This document shows, piece by piece, positions 40,206 to 50,644 of a DNA stretch of 64,000 nucleotides (its first letter is position 1; each line of letters starts with the position of its first letter). Under the pieces are notes generated by a model. That model made no database searches. It was given only the letters and a program-made list of their open reading frames with translations, and was not told the DNA's origin. This DNA is from Peteryoungia algae (GTDB lineage Bacteria > Pseudomonadota > Alphaproteobacteria > Rhizobiales > Rhizobiaceae). A program made the position numbers and the translations under genes. Where the stretch lies: the NCBI RefSeq assembly GCF_030369675.1, contig NZ_CP128477.1, positions 3,490,501 to 3,554,500 on the forward strand, given 5' to 3'.

Positions 40206-41069
40206 ATGCTGCGCACCGCCACCGTCTTCGGTTCCCTCTCCGCCTCGTCCCGTGCCGAGCGTGGGGAGACGCTCGACCTCGGCCAGGGCAGGGCAAGCGC
40301 GATCTGGCGCAACAGCCATGACCGCATGCGCTATGAACGGACCGACGGCCACACCTTCAGCTGTTATCTGCGCGGCGGCGACGGCACGCGGCGGCTCGAT
40401 GCCGGCAGCATTGCCGGCTGGCCGGGCGCGCTCTGCATCATGCCGCAGGGGGCGTCGTCCGAATGGGAGATCACCGAGCAATTCGAGTTCGTGCATCTCT
40501 ATGTCGCCGACGACGAGTTGCGTCGCCTCTTTTCCGAGACCTTTGACCGCGATGCGCGGCTGATGCTCGTGCCGGAGGCGACCTTTGACGAAGCGCCGCG
40601 CCTGGCGGAGGCGCTGGTGCAGCTCGCTGCTGCGACGCAGAGCGGCAACAGGCTTCTGGCCGAACAGGCCATCGTCTCGGCCGTCGGGCAGCTCTTTGCC
40701 GATCCGCGTTATGGCGGCGCGCGGCGTCCGGTGCTGCGCGGCGGTCTTGCGCCGGTCTTGCGGCGACGGCTGGTGGACCATATCGAGGCGAACCTGGACC
40801 AGACAATCACGCTCCGAGATCTGGCAACACTCGCGGATCTCAGCGAATTCCACCTGCAACGGATGTTTCGCGCAAGCTGCGGGGTCACGCCGCATGATTT
40901 CATCCTGAACCGGCGCATCCACCGCGCGCGGCGCATGCTCGCCGGCCCCGAACCGATTGCCCAGATCGCCTCGGCCTGCGGCTTTAGCAGCCAGAGCCAC
41001 CTGACGCGGATGTTCAAGACCGTCACCGGGACGACGCCCTTGGCGTATCGCCGTGCCGCGAGCGGCTGA
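40206..41069 (+). CDS. AraC family transcriptional regulator
   Basis: 287 residues. The C-terminal two helix-turn-helix motifs are clear: ITLRDLATLADLSEFHLQRMFRASCGVTPHDFI and PIAQIASACGFSSQSHLTRMFKTVTGTTPLAYR. The N-terminal half is a sensory domain with SWEITEQFEFVHLY-like strands. Divergent from the EamA gene by 161 bases. Confidence 0.92.
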   Translation: MLRTATVFGSLSASSRAERGETLDLGQGRASAIWRNSHDRMRYERTDGHTFSCYLRGGDGTRRLDAGSIAGWPGALCIMPQGASSEWEITEQFEFVHLYVADDELRRLFSETFDRDARLMLVPEATFDEAPRLAEALVQLAAATQSGNRLLAEQAIVSAVGQLFADPRYGGARRPVLRGGLAPVLRRRLVDHIEANLDQTITLRDLATLADLSEFHLQRMFRASCGVTPHDFILNRRIHRARRMLAGPEPIAQIASACGFSSQSHLTRMFKTVTGTTPLAYRRAASG

Positions 41070-41070
41070 G

Positions 41071-42504
41071 CTACCTCATTCCCTTCAGAACCCGGTCAAG
41101 CACCCGGAACGGCCGTGCATCGCCCATATGCGCGACATTGAAGCGCATGAAGCCGTCCGCCGACAACGAGGGGCTGAAGACATTGCCGGGCGCCAGGACC
41201 ACACCCTGGGGCAGGGCGGACTGGGCAAGCGCCGTCGAGCTGATGCCCTCGGGCATGCGACACCAGAGATAGGGCCCGCCACGGGGCGTGAGCACGGGTT
41301 CGATGCCGAGATCCCCGAGCCGGGTGGCAACCGCGCGCCGCGCCGTGTCGAGGCGCCGCTGCATCTGATCGAGATGTTTGCGATAGCCGCCGCTTGACAG
41401 CACGCCGTGGATCGCTTCGCTCGCCACCGGGCTCGGGCCGCCGAACTGGATCGCGACCTGCAGGTCGGTGAGCAGGCGGATGCGCTCGGGATCGGTGGCG
41501 ATGAAGCCTGTGCGCAGTGAGGCCGAAATGGTCTTGGAAAAGCTGCCGATGCGGATCACCCGGGAAAGCCCGTCGAGTGTGGCGAGCGTGATCGCCGGCT
41601 CCGGTTCGAAATCGGAGAAGATGTCGTCCTCCACGATCAGCATGTCCGAACGGCCGACGATGCCGAGCAACTGGAAGGCGACCTGCGGCGAGAGTGTTGC
41701 CCCTGTCGGATTGTGTAGCCCGGAATTGGTGAGATAGAGCCGCGGCGCCTCGCGCGTGACAGCGGCCTCGAAGGCGGCAATGTCGGGGCCGTTGTCGGTA
41801 TAAGGCACGGGGACCGCGATCGCCTGATGGGCTCTGAGCAGGGTCTGGAAGTTGAAATAGCAGGGATCGTCGACGATGACACGGTCGCCCGGGCGAAGCA
41901 GCAGCCGGCAGACGAGATCGAGCGCCTGGGTGGCAGATCCCGCAAGCAGCACCTGATCTTCGGAAAGCGTGATCGACTGCTGGCGCAGCCGCGTCTCGAC
42001 GAAGCGGCGGAGGCTGGCACTGCCCCGGGAAGAACCGTAGTCGGTGGTAAGACTTGTCTCCTTGCGCAATATGTTCCGCATTCCGGCATGCAGGAGGCCC
42101 GTCGGCATCCAGTCCGTCGGCAGCCAGCCGCAGCCGGGCTTGCACGTGCCGGGATCGGCATCGAGCGCCTGGCGCGCCACCCAGAACGGATCGACTTCCG
42201 GTGCGCGGGGCGGTTCGAGCCGGACAAGCGGGGCAGGCGTGCGCCCGGCTTCTGTGACGAAGAAGCCGGAGCCGGGCCGGGGACGGATCAGGCCTTCGGC
42301 AGAGAGCCGGTCATAGGCCTCCACGACGGTGGAGGGGGATACCGAAAGCTCGACAGCCAGCCGGCGGATCGAGGGCAGCCGGTCATTGGGCGCCAGTTGG
42401 CCCGAACCGATCCGCCCGCGTATGTCGGCCATCACAAGCGCGGTCCGCGACGCGGAAAGCTTCGGTGGTTGAACGCGCTCGTTCATCTGTGTGGCCTTTG
42501 TCAT
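41071..42504 (-). CDS. MocR/GntR regulator with aminotransferase domain
   Basis: 477 residues. N-terminal GntR winged helix (LPSIRRLAVELSVSPSTVVEAYDRLSAEGLI) fused to a fold-type I aminotransferase domain; the PLP lysine is in GSFSKTISASLR. Such PdxR-like proteins bind PLP or its amino adducts and switch transcription. Divergent from an EamA transporter, a typical MocR target; the 89-base gap between them is the likely operator region. Confidence 0.92.
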   Translation of the reverse strand: MTKATQMNERVQPPKLSASRTALVMADIRGRIGSGQLAPNDRLPSIRRLAVELSVSPSTVVEAYDRLSAEGLIRPRPGSGFFVTEAGRTPAPLVRLEPPRAPEVDPFWVARQALDADPGTCKPGCGWLPTDWMPTGLLHAGMRNILRKETSLTTDYGSSRGSASLRRFVETRLRQQSITLSEDQVLLAGSATQALDLVCRLLLRPGDRVIVDDPCYFNFQTLLRAHQAIAVPVPYTDNGPDIAAFEAAVTREAPRLYLTNSGLHNPTGATLSPQVAFQLLGIVGRSDMLIVEDDIFSDFEPEPAITLATLDGLSRVIRIGSFSKTISASLRTGFIATDPERIRLLTDLQVAIQFGGPSPVASEAIHGVLSSGGYRKHLDQMQRRLDTARRAVATRLGDLGIEPVLTPRGGPYLWCRMPEGISSTALAQSALPQGVVLAPGNVFSPSLSADGFMRFNVAHMGDARPFRVLDRVLKGMR

Positions 42505-42593
42505 CAGTACAGTGTGGTCAAATTGTATCGCTCCGTCTCTGGCTGCGCCAGCCCTTGTGCGCGATAGGGCAGGAATAGAAAACGGAGACGAGA

Positions 42594-43481
42594 ATGACGA
42601 CTTCCTGGAAAGCCTGGGCCAGCGGTTTCATCGGCGTACTGATCTTCAGTGGTTCGCTGCCGGCAACGCGTCTGGGGCTGGCCGATTTTGCACCGCTCTT
42701 TTTGACCTCGGCACGGGCGGTGATCGCAGCCCTTCTGGGAGCCGCCCTGCTGCTCGGCTTGCGGGAGAAGCGGCCGGCGCTTCGCGACCTCCTGCCGCTG
42801 GCGGTCGTCGCACTCGGCGTTGTCGTCGGTTTTCCTCTTCTGACGGCACTCGCGCTCCAGAGCATCAGTTCGGCCCAGTCGACCGTCTTCATCGGCTTGT
42901 TGCCGCTATGCACGGCGCTGTTCGGCGTGTTGCGCGCCGGCGAACGCCCCTCTGCGATCTTCTGGATGTTTTCCGTGACCGGCGCGGCCCTTGTCGCCGG
43001 CTTTGCGCTATCGACGACGGCGGACATGGCGATTGCCGGTGCCGGGCTGATGATTGCCGCGATCCTCGCCTGTGGCCTGGGTTATGCCGAGGGCGCGCGC
43101 CTGTCGCGCCGACTGGGTGGCTGGCAGGTGATCAGCTGGGCGTTGGTGCTGTCGCTGCCTGTCGTGCTGCCGCTCGCGCTCTGGACCGTGCCGGAGGATC
43201 TCGCAGCGGTTTCAACATCCGGTTGGCTGGCGCTGGCTTACGTCTCGATGTTCAGCATGATGATCGGTTTCATCTTCTGGTATCGCGGCCTGGCACTCGG
43301 CGGCATCGCCTCGGTCGGGCAGCTCCAACTGCTGCAGCCGTTTCTCGGCTTCGTGCTCGCCGCGGGGCTGCTGCATGAGAAGGTCAGCCCGCCGATGCTG
43401 GTAACGGCCCTGCTCGTCGTTCTCTGCGTGGCGGCCAGCCGGCGCTTTGCTCGCGAGAGCACGCCCGGAAAAAATGCGTGA
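42594..43481 (+). CDS. EamA/DMT superfamily transporter
   Basis: 295 residues, about ten membrane segments; FIGVLIFSGSLPATRLGLADFAPLFLTSARAVIAALLG opens the first EamA repeat and LAYVSMFSMMIGFIFWYRGLALGGIASVGQLQLLQP the second. Probably exports an amino-compound under control of the divergent MocR regulator. Confidence 0.9.
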   Translation: MTTSWKAWASGFIGVLIFSGSLPATRLGLADFAPLFLTSARAVIAALLGAALLLGLREKRPALRDLLPLAVVALGVVVGFPLLTALALQSISSAQSTVFIGLLPLCTALFGVLRAGERPSAIFWMFSVTGAALVAGFALSTTADMAIAGAGLMIAAILACGLGYAEGARLSRRLGGWQVISWALVLSLPVVLPLALWTVPEDLAAVSTSGWLALAYVSMFSMMIGFIFWYRGLALGGIASVGQLQLLQPFLGFVLAAGLLHEKVSPPMLVTALLVVLCVAASRRFARESTPGKNA

Positions 43482-43518
43482 GCGGCGGGCATCCGGACTG
43501 GGACGAAAAAAGGCATAT

Positions 43519-43551
43519 GGAGCATTCCCGGTTTTCGACCGGAAATGCTCC
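43519..43551. repeat. Palindromic hairpin between convergent genes
   Basis: GGAGCATTcCCGGT and ACCGGAAATGCTCC around a TTTCG loop, a 13-base near-perfect stem. It may serve as terminator, but its form (GGAGCATT...AATGCTCC) also resembles dispersed palindromes of Rhizobium and Agrobacterium genomes. Confidence 0.5.
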
Positions 43552-43557
43552 AGCCGG

Positions 43558-44553
<996 letters not shown>

Positions 44554-44655
44554 GGAGGCCTCCGGAGTTTCATGGCGAACTCAGCCGCAGTGGGCTGACA
44601 AGGGATATCTAGGGCAACGGCGCTCTTCAGAAAATCCATGCAGATCGCATCAGCT

Positions 44656-44681
44656 TGTTCTATCATTTCGATCAATGAACA
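44656..44681. promoter_or_regulatory. Inverted repeat at the LysR start
   Basis: TGTTC-N16-GAACA spans the start codon (44675) of the LysR-type gene and lies between it and the divergent aldo/keto reductase, a possible autoregulatory site. Confidence 0.3.
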
Positions 44682-45565
44682 GAACCCAGCTGTCTCAACT
44701 CGCCGTCCTCGCCACCGTCGCCCATCACGGCAGCTTCCGCAAGGCGGCGGCCGAACTCGGCATCGCGCCCTCGGCGGTCAGTCATGCAATCTCCGCCCTG
44801 GAGGAGAGCCTGAACCTCCGCCTGATGGCGCGCACCACCCGCAGTGCCGCCCCGACGGCCGAAGGGCGTCGGCTTCTGGAGACCTTGCAGCCGGCACTCG
44901 CCGACATCGCCTCGGCGATCGAGGCTCTGTCGGACAGCACCGGCCGTCCGGCCGGCGCCCTGCGCATCACCATGCCGATGCTGGCGGCGCAAAGCATAGT
45001 CGCGCCGCGTCTCGGCGCCTTCGCCGCCGCCTATCCCGACATAGAATTGGACATCGTTACCGACGACCGCTTCGAGGATATCGTCGAGAAGGGTTATGAC
45101 GCTGGCTTGCGGCTCGGCGAACATCTCGATGCGGACATGATCGCGGTGCGGATGAGTGGTCAGTGGCGGGGGTCCGTTGTCGGATCGCCGGACTATTTTG
45201 CCCGGCATCCGATGCCGTGCGAACCGCGCGACGTGACCGAGCACGCCTGCATCCGTCGGCGTTTCCAGAGCGGCACGATCTATCGGTGGGAATTCGAGAA
45301 GGCTGGTCGCTCTCTGTCGATCAATGTCCGGGGTCCGCTGATCCTGTCCGACCAGGGCCTGATGCGACAGGCCGCGCGGGACGGGGCCGGCCTTGCCTAT
45401 CTCTTCGACACAGGCGTCGAGGCGGATATCCGCGAAGGTCTGCTCATCCGCGTGCTCGACGACTGGTGCCCGCCCTTCGACGGTTTTTCGCTCTATCATT
45501 CCAGCCGTCGCCAGATGCGGCCGGCACTTCGAGCCTTCATCGATTTCTTCCGCTGGCGCGCCTGA
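44675..45565 (+). CDS. LysR family transcriptional regulator
   Basis: 296 residues. N-terminal winged helix HGSFRKAAAELGIAPSAVSHAISALEESLNLRLMARTTRS, then an effector domain with GYDAGLRLGEHLDADMIAVRM (in part). Start MNRTQLSQL at 44675. It is divergent from an aldo/keto reductase by 121 bases. Confidence 0.93.
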   Translation: MNRTQLSQLAVLATVAHHGSFRKAAAELGIAPSAVSHAISALEESLNLRLMARTTRSAAPTAEGRRLLETLQPALADIASAIEALSDSTGRPAGALRITMPMLAAQSIVAPRLGAFAAAYPDIELDIVTDDRFEDIVEKGYDAGLRLGEHLDADMIAVRMSGQWRGSVVGSPDYFARHPMPCEPRDVTEHACIRRRFQSGTIYRWEFEKAGRSLSINVRGPLILSDQGLMRQAARDGAGLAYLFDTGVEADIREGLLIRVLDDWCPPFDGFSLYHSSRRQMRPALRAFIDFFRWRA

Positions 45566-45571
45566 CAGGTA

Positions 45572-46027
45572 TCAGCAAAGCTTCAGCCGGTAGCGCACAT
45601 GGCCGTCTTCCGGCGCGTATGTGTCATAGAGCTTGCGGGCCGTGGCATTGTCCCGATCGGTGTGCCAGTAGAGCCGCGACCAGCCCTTGGCCGTCGCGAT
45701 CGCGATCAGGTCGTCGATCAGCGCCCGCCCGATACCCCGGCCACGATAGGTCGCATCGAGGAACAGATCCTCCAGATAGCAGTCCGGCGTCTTCACCCAG
45801 GTTGAATCGTGGAAATGGTGGATCGCAAAACCAGCGAGTACGCCGTTCACCTCCGCAACACGCATGGCGACGCGCGACGATGGATCGAGAATGCGGGCCC
45901 AGGTATGGGCCGTGACATCGTCGGCAAGCTCGACCTTGTAGAAGGCGAGATACTGGGCCCAAAGGCCCCGCCAGGCGGCTTCGTCAGCCGCCGTGGCGTC
46001 CCGTATGAAGGGGGCAGGCTTTGTCAC
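45572..46027 (-). CDS. GNAT family N-acetyltransferase
   Basis: 151 residues from GTG 46027. LEDLFLDATYRGRGIGRALIDDL is the acetyl-CoA motif and WHTDRDNATARKLYDTY the C-terminal helix typical of spermidine/amino-acid acetyltransferases. The start overlaps the stop of the upstream aldo/keto reductase by four bases (GTGA). Confidence 0.88.
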   Translation of the reverse strand: MTKPAPFIRDATAADEAAWRGLWAQYLAFYKVELADDVTAHTWARILDPSSRVAMRVAEVNGVLAGFAIHHFHDSTWVKTPDCYLEDLFLDATYRGRGIGRALIDDLIAIATAKGWSRLYWHTDRDNATARKLYDTYAPEDGHVRYRLKLC

Positions 46028-46974
46028 GCGCCGGCCTCGTCCAGTCGCGTGATCTGCGCTTGCGTCAGGTCCAGATTGCCGGCGGCAATCAGGCTCTCCA
46101 GCTGGCGCAGGCTGGTGGCTGACGCGATCGGTGCGGTGATGCCGGACTTCGCTGCGACCCAGGCAATGGCGATGGTGGCCGGGCTCGTGCCGGTTTCTGC
46201 GGCCACCTGGTCGAGCGCACCGAGGATCGCAAGGCCGCGCGTGTCGAGATAGTCGCCGACGCGATAGGAGCGCGCGGAGCCTTCCGTATCGGCCTTGCTG
46301 CGATACTTGCCGGTGAGGAAGCCGGCCGCGAGCGCATAATAGCTGATGACGCCGATCTCCTCGGCCATGCAGAGATCCCGCAGCGGGCCCTCAAAGCGCT
46401 CCCGCGTGTAGAGATTATATTCCGGCTGAAGCACGTCGAAGCGCGGCAGGCCCGAGCGTTCGGCAGCCTCCAGGCTGGCCTGCAGCTCATCGGCTTCGTA
46501 GTTGGAGCAACCGATTGCCCGGACCTTGCCCTGATCCTTGAGGCGGGCAAAAGCCTCGAGCGTCTCCCCGATCGGCGTGTCGGCGTCCGGCTTGTGGGCA
46601 AGGTAGAGGTCGACATAGTCAGTGCCCAGCCGCTTCAGGGATCCTTCGACCGCTTCTGCAATCCATTTGGCAGACAGACCGGTCTTGCGGCCGTTGTTGT
46701 CGAAGCCGACCTTGGTCACGATGACGGCGTCTTCGCGACGACCCTTTCCCTGCTTCAGCCATTTGCCGATGACCTTCTCGCTCTCCCCGCCCTCATGGCC
46801 ATCGACCCAGGCAGAATAGACATCGGCGGTATCGATGGTGTTGAACCCGGCGTCGAAGAAGCGATCGAGCAGTGCGAAGGAGGTCTTCTCGTCAGCCGTC
46901 CAGCCGAAGACATTGCCACCGAAAACGATGGGAGCGATGGAAAGGCCGGTGCGGCCAAGAGCACGTTTCTGCAT
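46024..46974 (-). CDS. Aldo/keto reductase
   Basis: 316 residues. Asp/Tyr in DTADVYSAW, Lys in VTKVGFD, His in YLAHKPDADTP complete the tetrad. First gene of an operon with the GNAT gene. Substrate unknown; similar to the YajO/PdxI-type AKRs. Confidence 0.9.
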   Translation of the reverse strand: MQKRALGRTGLSIAPIVFGGNVFGWTADEKTSFALLDRFFDAGFNTIDTADVYSAWVDGHEGGESEKVIGKWLKQGKGRREDAVIVTKVGFDNNGRKTGLSAKWIAEAVEGSLKRLGTDYVDLYLAHKPDADTPIGETLEAFARLKDQGKVRAIGCSNYEADELQASLEAAERSGLPRFDVLQPEYNLYTRERFEGPLRDLCMAEEIGVISYYALAAGFLTGKYRSKADTEGSARSYRVGDYLDTRGLAILGALDQVAAETGTSPATIAIAWVAAKSGITAPIASATSLRQLESLIAAGNLDLTQAQITRLDEAGA

Positions 46975-47142
46975 GGGAAGCCTCGGAAAGGATCTGGGAG
47001 AAAGAGTAGGAACAACGCTATCAAGCGTAAGTGGAAGGTAGCAAAGAAAAACATTGAAGAAGTCGGAAGCTCAGCTGTTGGGCCGCCGTGCCTCGCCCCA
47101 CATATGGGTGTTCCATCGGAGCTTTCCAGGTTCTGCCGCCAG

Positions 47143-48112
47143 TCAATCCGCTGTCTTGCGAAACGCGCGTGGAGACAGGCCGTGATGCTGGGAAAAGACC
47201 CGCCGCATGTGGCGGGAGGAGGCAAAACCTGCACGATGCGCGAGGCTTTCCATGTCGAGCCTGCTTTGCTTGAGCAGTTCCTGGGCAAGCGTCACCCGCA
47301 TCAGGTTGACGTAATCCACGACCGACTGGCCGACATGCTCGCGAAACAGCCGTGACAGATGCCGTTCGCTCAAGTGCGCGATGTCGGCCAAGCCCGGCAG
47401 CGACCAGTCATGCGCGGGATCGGCCATGATCGCATCCTGTGCACGGTGGATGGCGGGATGGATGTGGTTGCGCCCCGAAAGCCAGGGGGACATCTGCGGG
47501 TCCTGGCCACTGCGCCTGAGATAGATGACCATCTTGCGGGCGGCAGCGAGTGCTGCCTGTGGCGAGGCAAGCCGGCTGACGAGATGCAGCATGAGGTCGA
47601 TGCCGGTGGAAATGCCGGCGCTCGAATAGCGATTGCCATCCTCGACGTAGAGGCGGTTTTCCAGCACGCTGGCCGTCGGTGCAAGTTGCCGCAGGTCCTC
47701 CAGGCATTCGGCATGTGTGGTGCATTGATGCCCCTCCAACAGCCCGGCGGCAGCCGCCAGCAGCGCGCCGGAGCAGATTGGTCACAAGCCGCGTGTCGGG
47801 CCGGACCGACCGGGTGAGCCAGCGCGTGAGCGTCTTCAGTTCGGTGTCTCGCGCAATCTCTGCGATGCCGACGGTGAGGCTTCCGGGAAGGACGAGGATC
47901 GCCTTGTCGGGCAGCCGTTCTGGAAGTGGCTCCAGCCCGTCGAGGACCAATCCGATCGAGGTTGTCTGCTGTCGTGCAGCCGAGATGTAGCGATAGTCGA
48001 AGCGGACCCGGTCCTGCTCCTGGTTCGCATAACGCAGCACCTCCAGCGGACCGGCAATATCGATCAGCAGGCTGTCAGGCGGAACGAGGATGAAGACCGG
48101 GATCATGTCCAT
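47143..48112 (-). pseudogene. GlxA-type AraC regulator with a frameshift
   Basis: The 5' part (48112 down to about 47780) encodes a DJ-1/PfpI-like domain starting MDMIPVFILVPPDSLLIDIAGPLEVLRYA. The 3' part, in another frame, gives LLEGHQCTTHAECLEDLR through the AraC helix-turn-helix pair WSLPGLADIAHLSERHLSRLFREHVGQS and MESLAHRAGFASSRHMRRVFSQHHG. One extra A/T at 47778-47779 breaks the frame inside the conserved TICSGA motif; without it a 322-residue GlxA-family protein results. Either a recent pseudogene or a sequencing error. Confidence 0.85.
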
Positions 48113-48122
48113 GAGGTGGTTC

Positions 48123-48683
48123 TCAGGCGGCTGCGGAGAGGGGTGCGAGCGCTTGTTCGACCGTCGCGATCCGGGCAAAGCGTCCGGCAAGCACCAGCTC
48201 CGTCCGGATGCGGATATCCTCGGCGGAGAAGACTTTGCCTGAGGCATGCGTCATCGGGAAGGTCAGTGTCGCCTCGGTGATGAAATCAACCTCGAAACCG
48301 AGATCCGATGCATGGCGCGTTGTGGTCTCGCAGCACTGCTCGGTGCGGATGCCCGAGACGATGACGCGCCGAATGCCTCTCTCGCGCAGCCAGGCTTCCA
48401 GGTCCGTATCGACCAGGGCGGAATGCACACCCTTGTGGAAGGTGACATCGGGCGCGATCGTGATCTCGTCCAGCGTGCGTACCAGGCCGCTTTCGAGTGT
48501 GAAACTGTCATCGCTGTCGACGTGGAAGATCTGCACGATCGGCATCCCGACGGCCTTGGCCCCGTCGATCAGCGCCTGCTGCCGGGAAAGATAGGCGGGC
48601 AGTCCCGTAGCGTCCCAGTAGGATGCCTGGCGAAAACTCTCCTGAACGTCGATCACGATGAGGGCAGTGTCTTGAGCGGACAT
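48123..48683 (-). CDS. Isochorismatase-like cysteine hydrolase
   Basis: 186 residues. Triad Asp12 (VIDVQESF), Lys84 (FHKGVHSA) and Cys117 (RTEQCCETT). Related enzymes hydrolyse amides such as nicotinamide or biuret. It ends 10 bases before the GlxA-type gene, a common regulator-hydrolase pairing, so the frameshift downstream may leave it unregulated. Confidence 0.88.
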   Translation of the reverse strand: MSAQDTALIVIDVQESFRQASYWDATGLPAYLSRQQALIDGAKAVGMPIVQIFHVDSDDSFTLESGLVRTLDEITIAPDVTFHKGVHSALVDTDLEAWLRERGIRRVIVSGIRTEQCCETTTRHASDLGFEVDFITEATLTFPMTHASGKVFSAEDIRIRTELVLAGRFARIATVEQALAPLSAAA

Positions 48684-48876
48684 ATTCGTCTCCTGTCGTT
48701 GTGATATGGTCTAGCATAAATCGCGGTCCGCAAGACGCCATGCGCGAGCCGGACGAAAAGCGGACATTTTCAGCCAGGCACGCCTCCATGTCCGCCTGCC
48801 TATTGTCTGACAACCCGTTGCGCCCTGCCGGTGCTTCGCCTAATGTCCGCCCCGTTATTTTCAGGGAGGAATTGAG

Positions 48877-49863
48877 ATGCTTCGTTTCGGAATTCTGTCG
48901 ACGGCCAAGATCGGTCGCGAGCTTGTGGTGCCGGCGATCCAGGATGCCGAAAATGCTGTCGTCACGGCAGTTGCGAGCCGCGATCTGGCCCGGGCCCGCG
49001 AGATGGCCGACCGCTTCTCGGTACCCCATGCTTTTGGGTCTTACGAGGAAATGCTCGCCTCCGACGTCATCGACGCCGTCTACATTCCGTTGCCGACGTC
49101 ACAGCATGTCGAATGGGCAATCAAGGCGGCCGATGCTGGCAAGCACGTGCTCTGCGAAAAGCCGATCGCGCTGAAGGCCTCCGAAATCGACGAGATCATC
49201 GCAGCGCGCGAGCGCAACAAGGTGCTGATCTCAGAAGCGTATATGGTGACTTACGCACCGGTCTGGCTGAAGGTGCGCGAGCTGCTCGCCGAGGGCGCCA
49301 TCGGCACGCTGAAGATGGTCCAGGGCTCGTTCACCTACTTCAACCGCGACCCCGGCAACATGCGCAACATTCCCGAGCTCGGAGGCGGCGCGCTGCCGGA
49401 TATCGGCGTCTACCCGACGATCACCACACGCTTTGTCACGGACAAGGAGCCTGTCCGCGTGCAGTCGACCATCGAGCGTGACCCGGAATTCGGCACCGAC
49501 ATCTATGCAAGCGTCAAGGCCGACTTCGCCGATTTTGAGCTGAACTTCTATATCTCGACGCAGATGGCCAATCGCCAGCTGATGGTCTTCCACGGCACGG
49601 ATGGTTTTATCGAGGTGAAGTCGCCGTTCAATGCCGATCGCTGGGGCGCCGAAGAGGTCGAGCTCACCAATCGCGGCCACAATGTCTCGCAGATCTTCCG
49701 TTTCCCCGACAGCCGCCAGTACAAGCTGGAGGCCGAAGCCTTTGCGCGGGCCGCCGCCGGCACCAAGGGTGAGGTCGTCACGCTGGAAAGTTCAAAGGCG
49801 AACCAGAAGCTGATCGACGCGATCTATCGGGCTGCCGAGAAGGATGGCTGGGAAGCGGTGTAA
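48877..49863 (+). CDS. Gfo/Idh/MocA family oxidoreductase
   Basis: 328 residues. N-terminal NAD(P) fold [20 protein letters not shown]; the EKP motif in [13 protein letters not shown] carries the catalytic lysine; C-terminal beta-sheet domain follows. GGAGG 7 bases before the ATG. Probably oxidises a sugar or inositol derivative. Monocistronic. Confidence 0.92.
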   Translation: MLRFGILSTAKIGRELVVPAIQDAENAVVTAVASRDLARAREMADRFSVPHAFGSYEEMLASDVIDAVYIPLPTSQHVEWAIKAADAGKHVLCEKPIALKASEIDEIIAARERNKVLISEAYMVTYAPVWLKVRELLAEGAIGTLKMVQGSFTYFNRDPGNMRNIPELGGGALPDIGVYPTITTRFVTDKEPVRVQSTIERDPEFGTDIYASVKADFADFELNFYISTQMANRQLMVFHGTDGFIEVKSPFNADRWGAEEVELTNRGHNVSQIFRFPDSRQYKLEAEAFARAAAGTKGEVVTLESSKANQKLIDAIYRAAEKDGWEAV

Positions 49864-49903
49864 GCCGGAGATTGTCGGGCGGCTGCCGAAGTGCGGCCGC
49901 CGG

Positions 49904-50281
49904 TCATCGGAGCCGCTTTATTCTTGAAAGGCCAAAGGCGAGGAAGAGCATCGACCCCGTCCAGGCCAGAAGCAGATGCAGGAGCGGCCGGATCTCGGGT
50001 GCCCGCGTATTGAGGATTGCGAACAGGCCGAAATTGATCAGCACGGTGACCGCGAGCAGCGGCCACAGGCCGGGGACCTGAAAGATGGCGCGGGGCGTTA
50101 TGCCGCGGCCGATGCCGAGGCGCAGCGTTTGTGAGAACGCATAAGCGATCAGAAGCGACACGCAGCGTGACAGTATCGGCGCTCCCAGCATCCCGTAAAC
50201 TGTCGGGAAGATCAGGAGGTCGGCCGTCAGCGTGGCGCCGAGCGCAAGGGCCCAGTCGCGCCGATTGCCGGGCTCAGACAT
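49904..50281 (-). CDS. GtrA-like small membrane protein
   Basis: 125 residues with four hydrophobic segments; ALGATLTADLLIFPTVYGMLGAPILSRCVSLLIAYAFSQTLR (in part) and the last helix LLLAWTGSMLFLAFGLSRI fit the GtrA family, thought to flip polyprenyl-phosphate sugars. Last gene of a four-gene overlapping operon (overlap of 8 bases with the SMR-like gene). Confidence 0.75.
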   Translation of the reverse strand: MSEPGNRRDWALALGATLTADLLIFPTVYGMLGAPILSRCVSLLIAYAFSQTLRLGIGRGITPRAIFQVPGLWPLLAVTVLINFGLFAILNTRAPEIRPLLHLLLAWTGSMLFLAFGLSRIKRLR

Positions 50282-50642
50282 GAATTGTCACGAGCCCGGC
50301 CAGGATCAGCAGGGTCCCGATCAGATAGCGCATGTGCAGCGGCTCACCGAAGAAGATCTGCGCAAGCAGGGGCACAAAGCAGAACGTCAGCCCCATGAAG
50401 GAATAGGCAATCGTCAGCGGAACCGAGCGCAGGACATAAATCCAGACGACGGTTCCGAAGCCATAAAGGGCAAGGGCGGCGATGAACACCGGATTGATGG
50501 CAAGCATCATCAGGCTGCCTGCAGAAAATGTCCCTATGCTCTGGCTCGTCAGCTTGAAAAGGACCTGTCCCAACGCGATCAGCAGGGGCGTGGCCAGCAA
50601 GCCGGTCCAGGTCGCGAGCGTCAGAGTAGAAAGCTGCATCAT
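50274..50642 (-). CDS. SMR/EamA-type small flippase-like protein
   Basis: 122 residues, four membrane helices: LLATPLLIALGQVLFKLTSQ, LAINPVFIAALALYGFGTVVWIYVL, VPLTIAYSFMGLTFCFVPLLAQ and YLIGTLLILAGLVTI. Resembles ArnE/ArnF-type flippases of lipid-linked sugars. Two bases after the methyltransferase gene, and overlapping the GtrA-like gene. Confidence 0.82.
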   Translation of the reverse strand: MMQLSTLTLATWTGLLATPLLIALGQVLFKLTSQSIGTFSAGSLMMLAINPVFIAALALYGFGTVVWIYVLRSVPLTIAYSFMGLTFCFVPLLAQIFFGEPLHMRYLIGTLLILAGLVTIHV

Positions 50643-50644
50643 GC

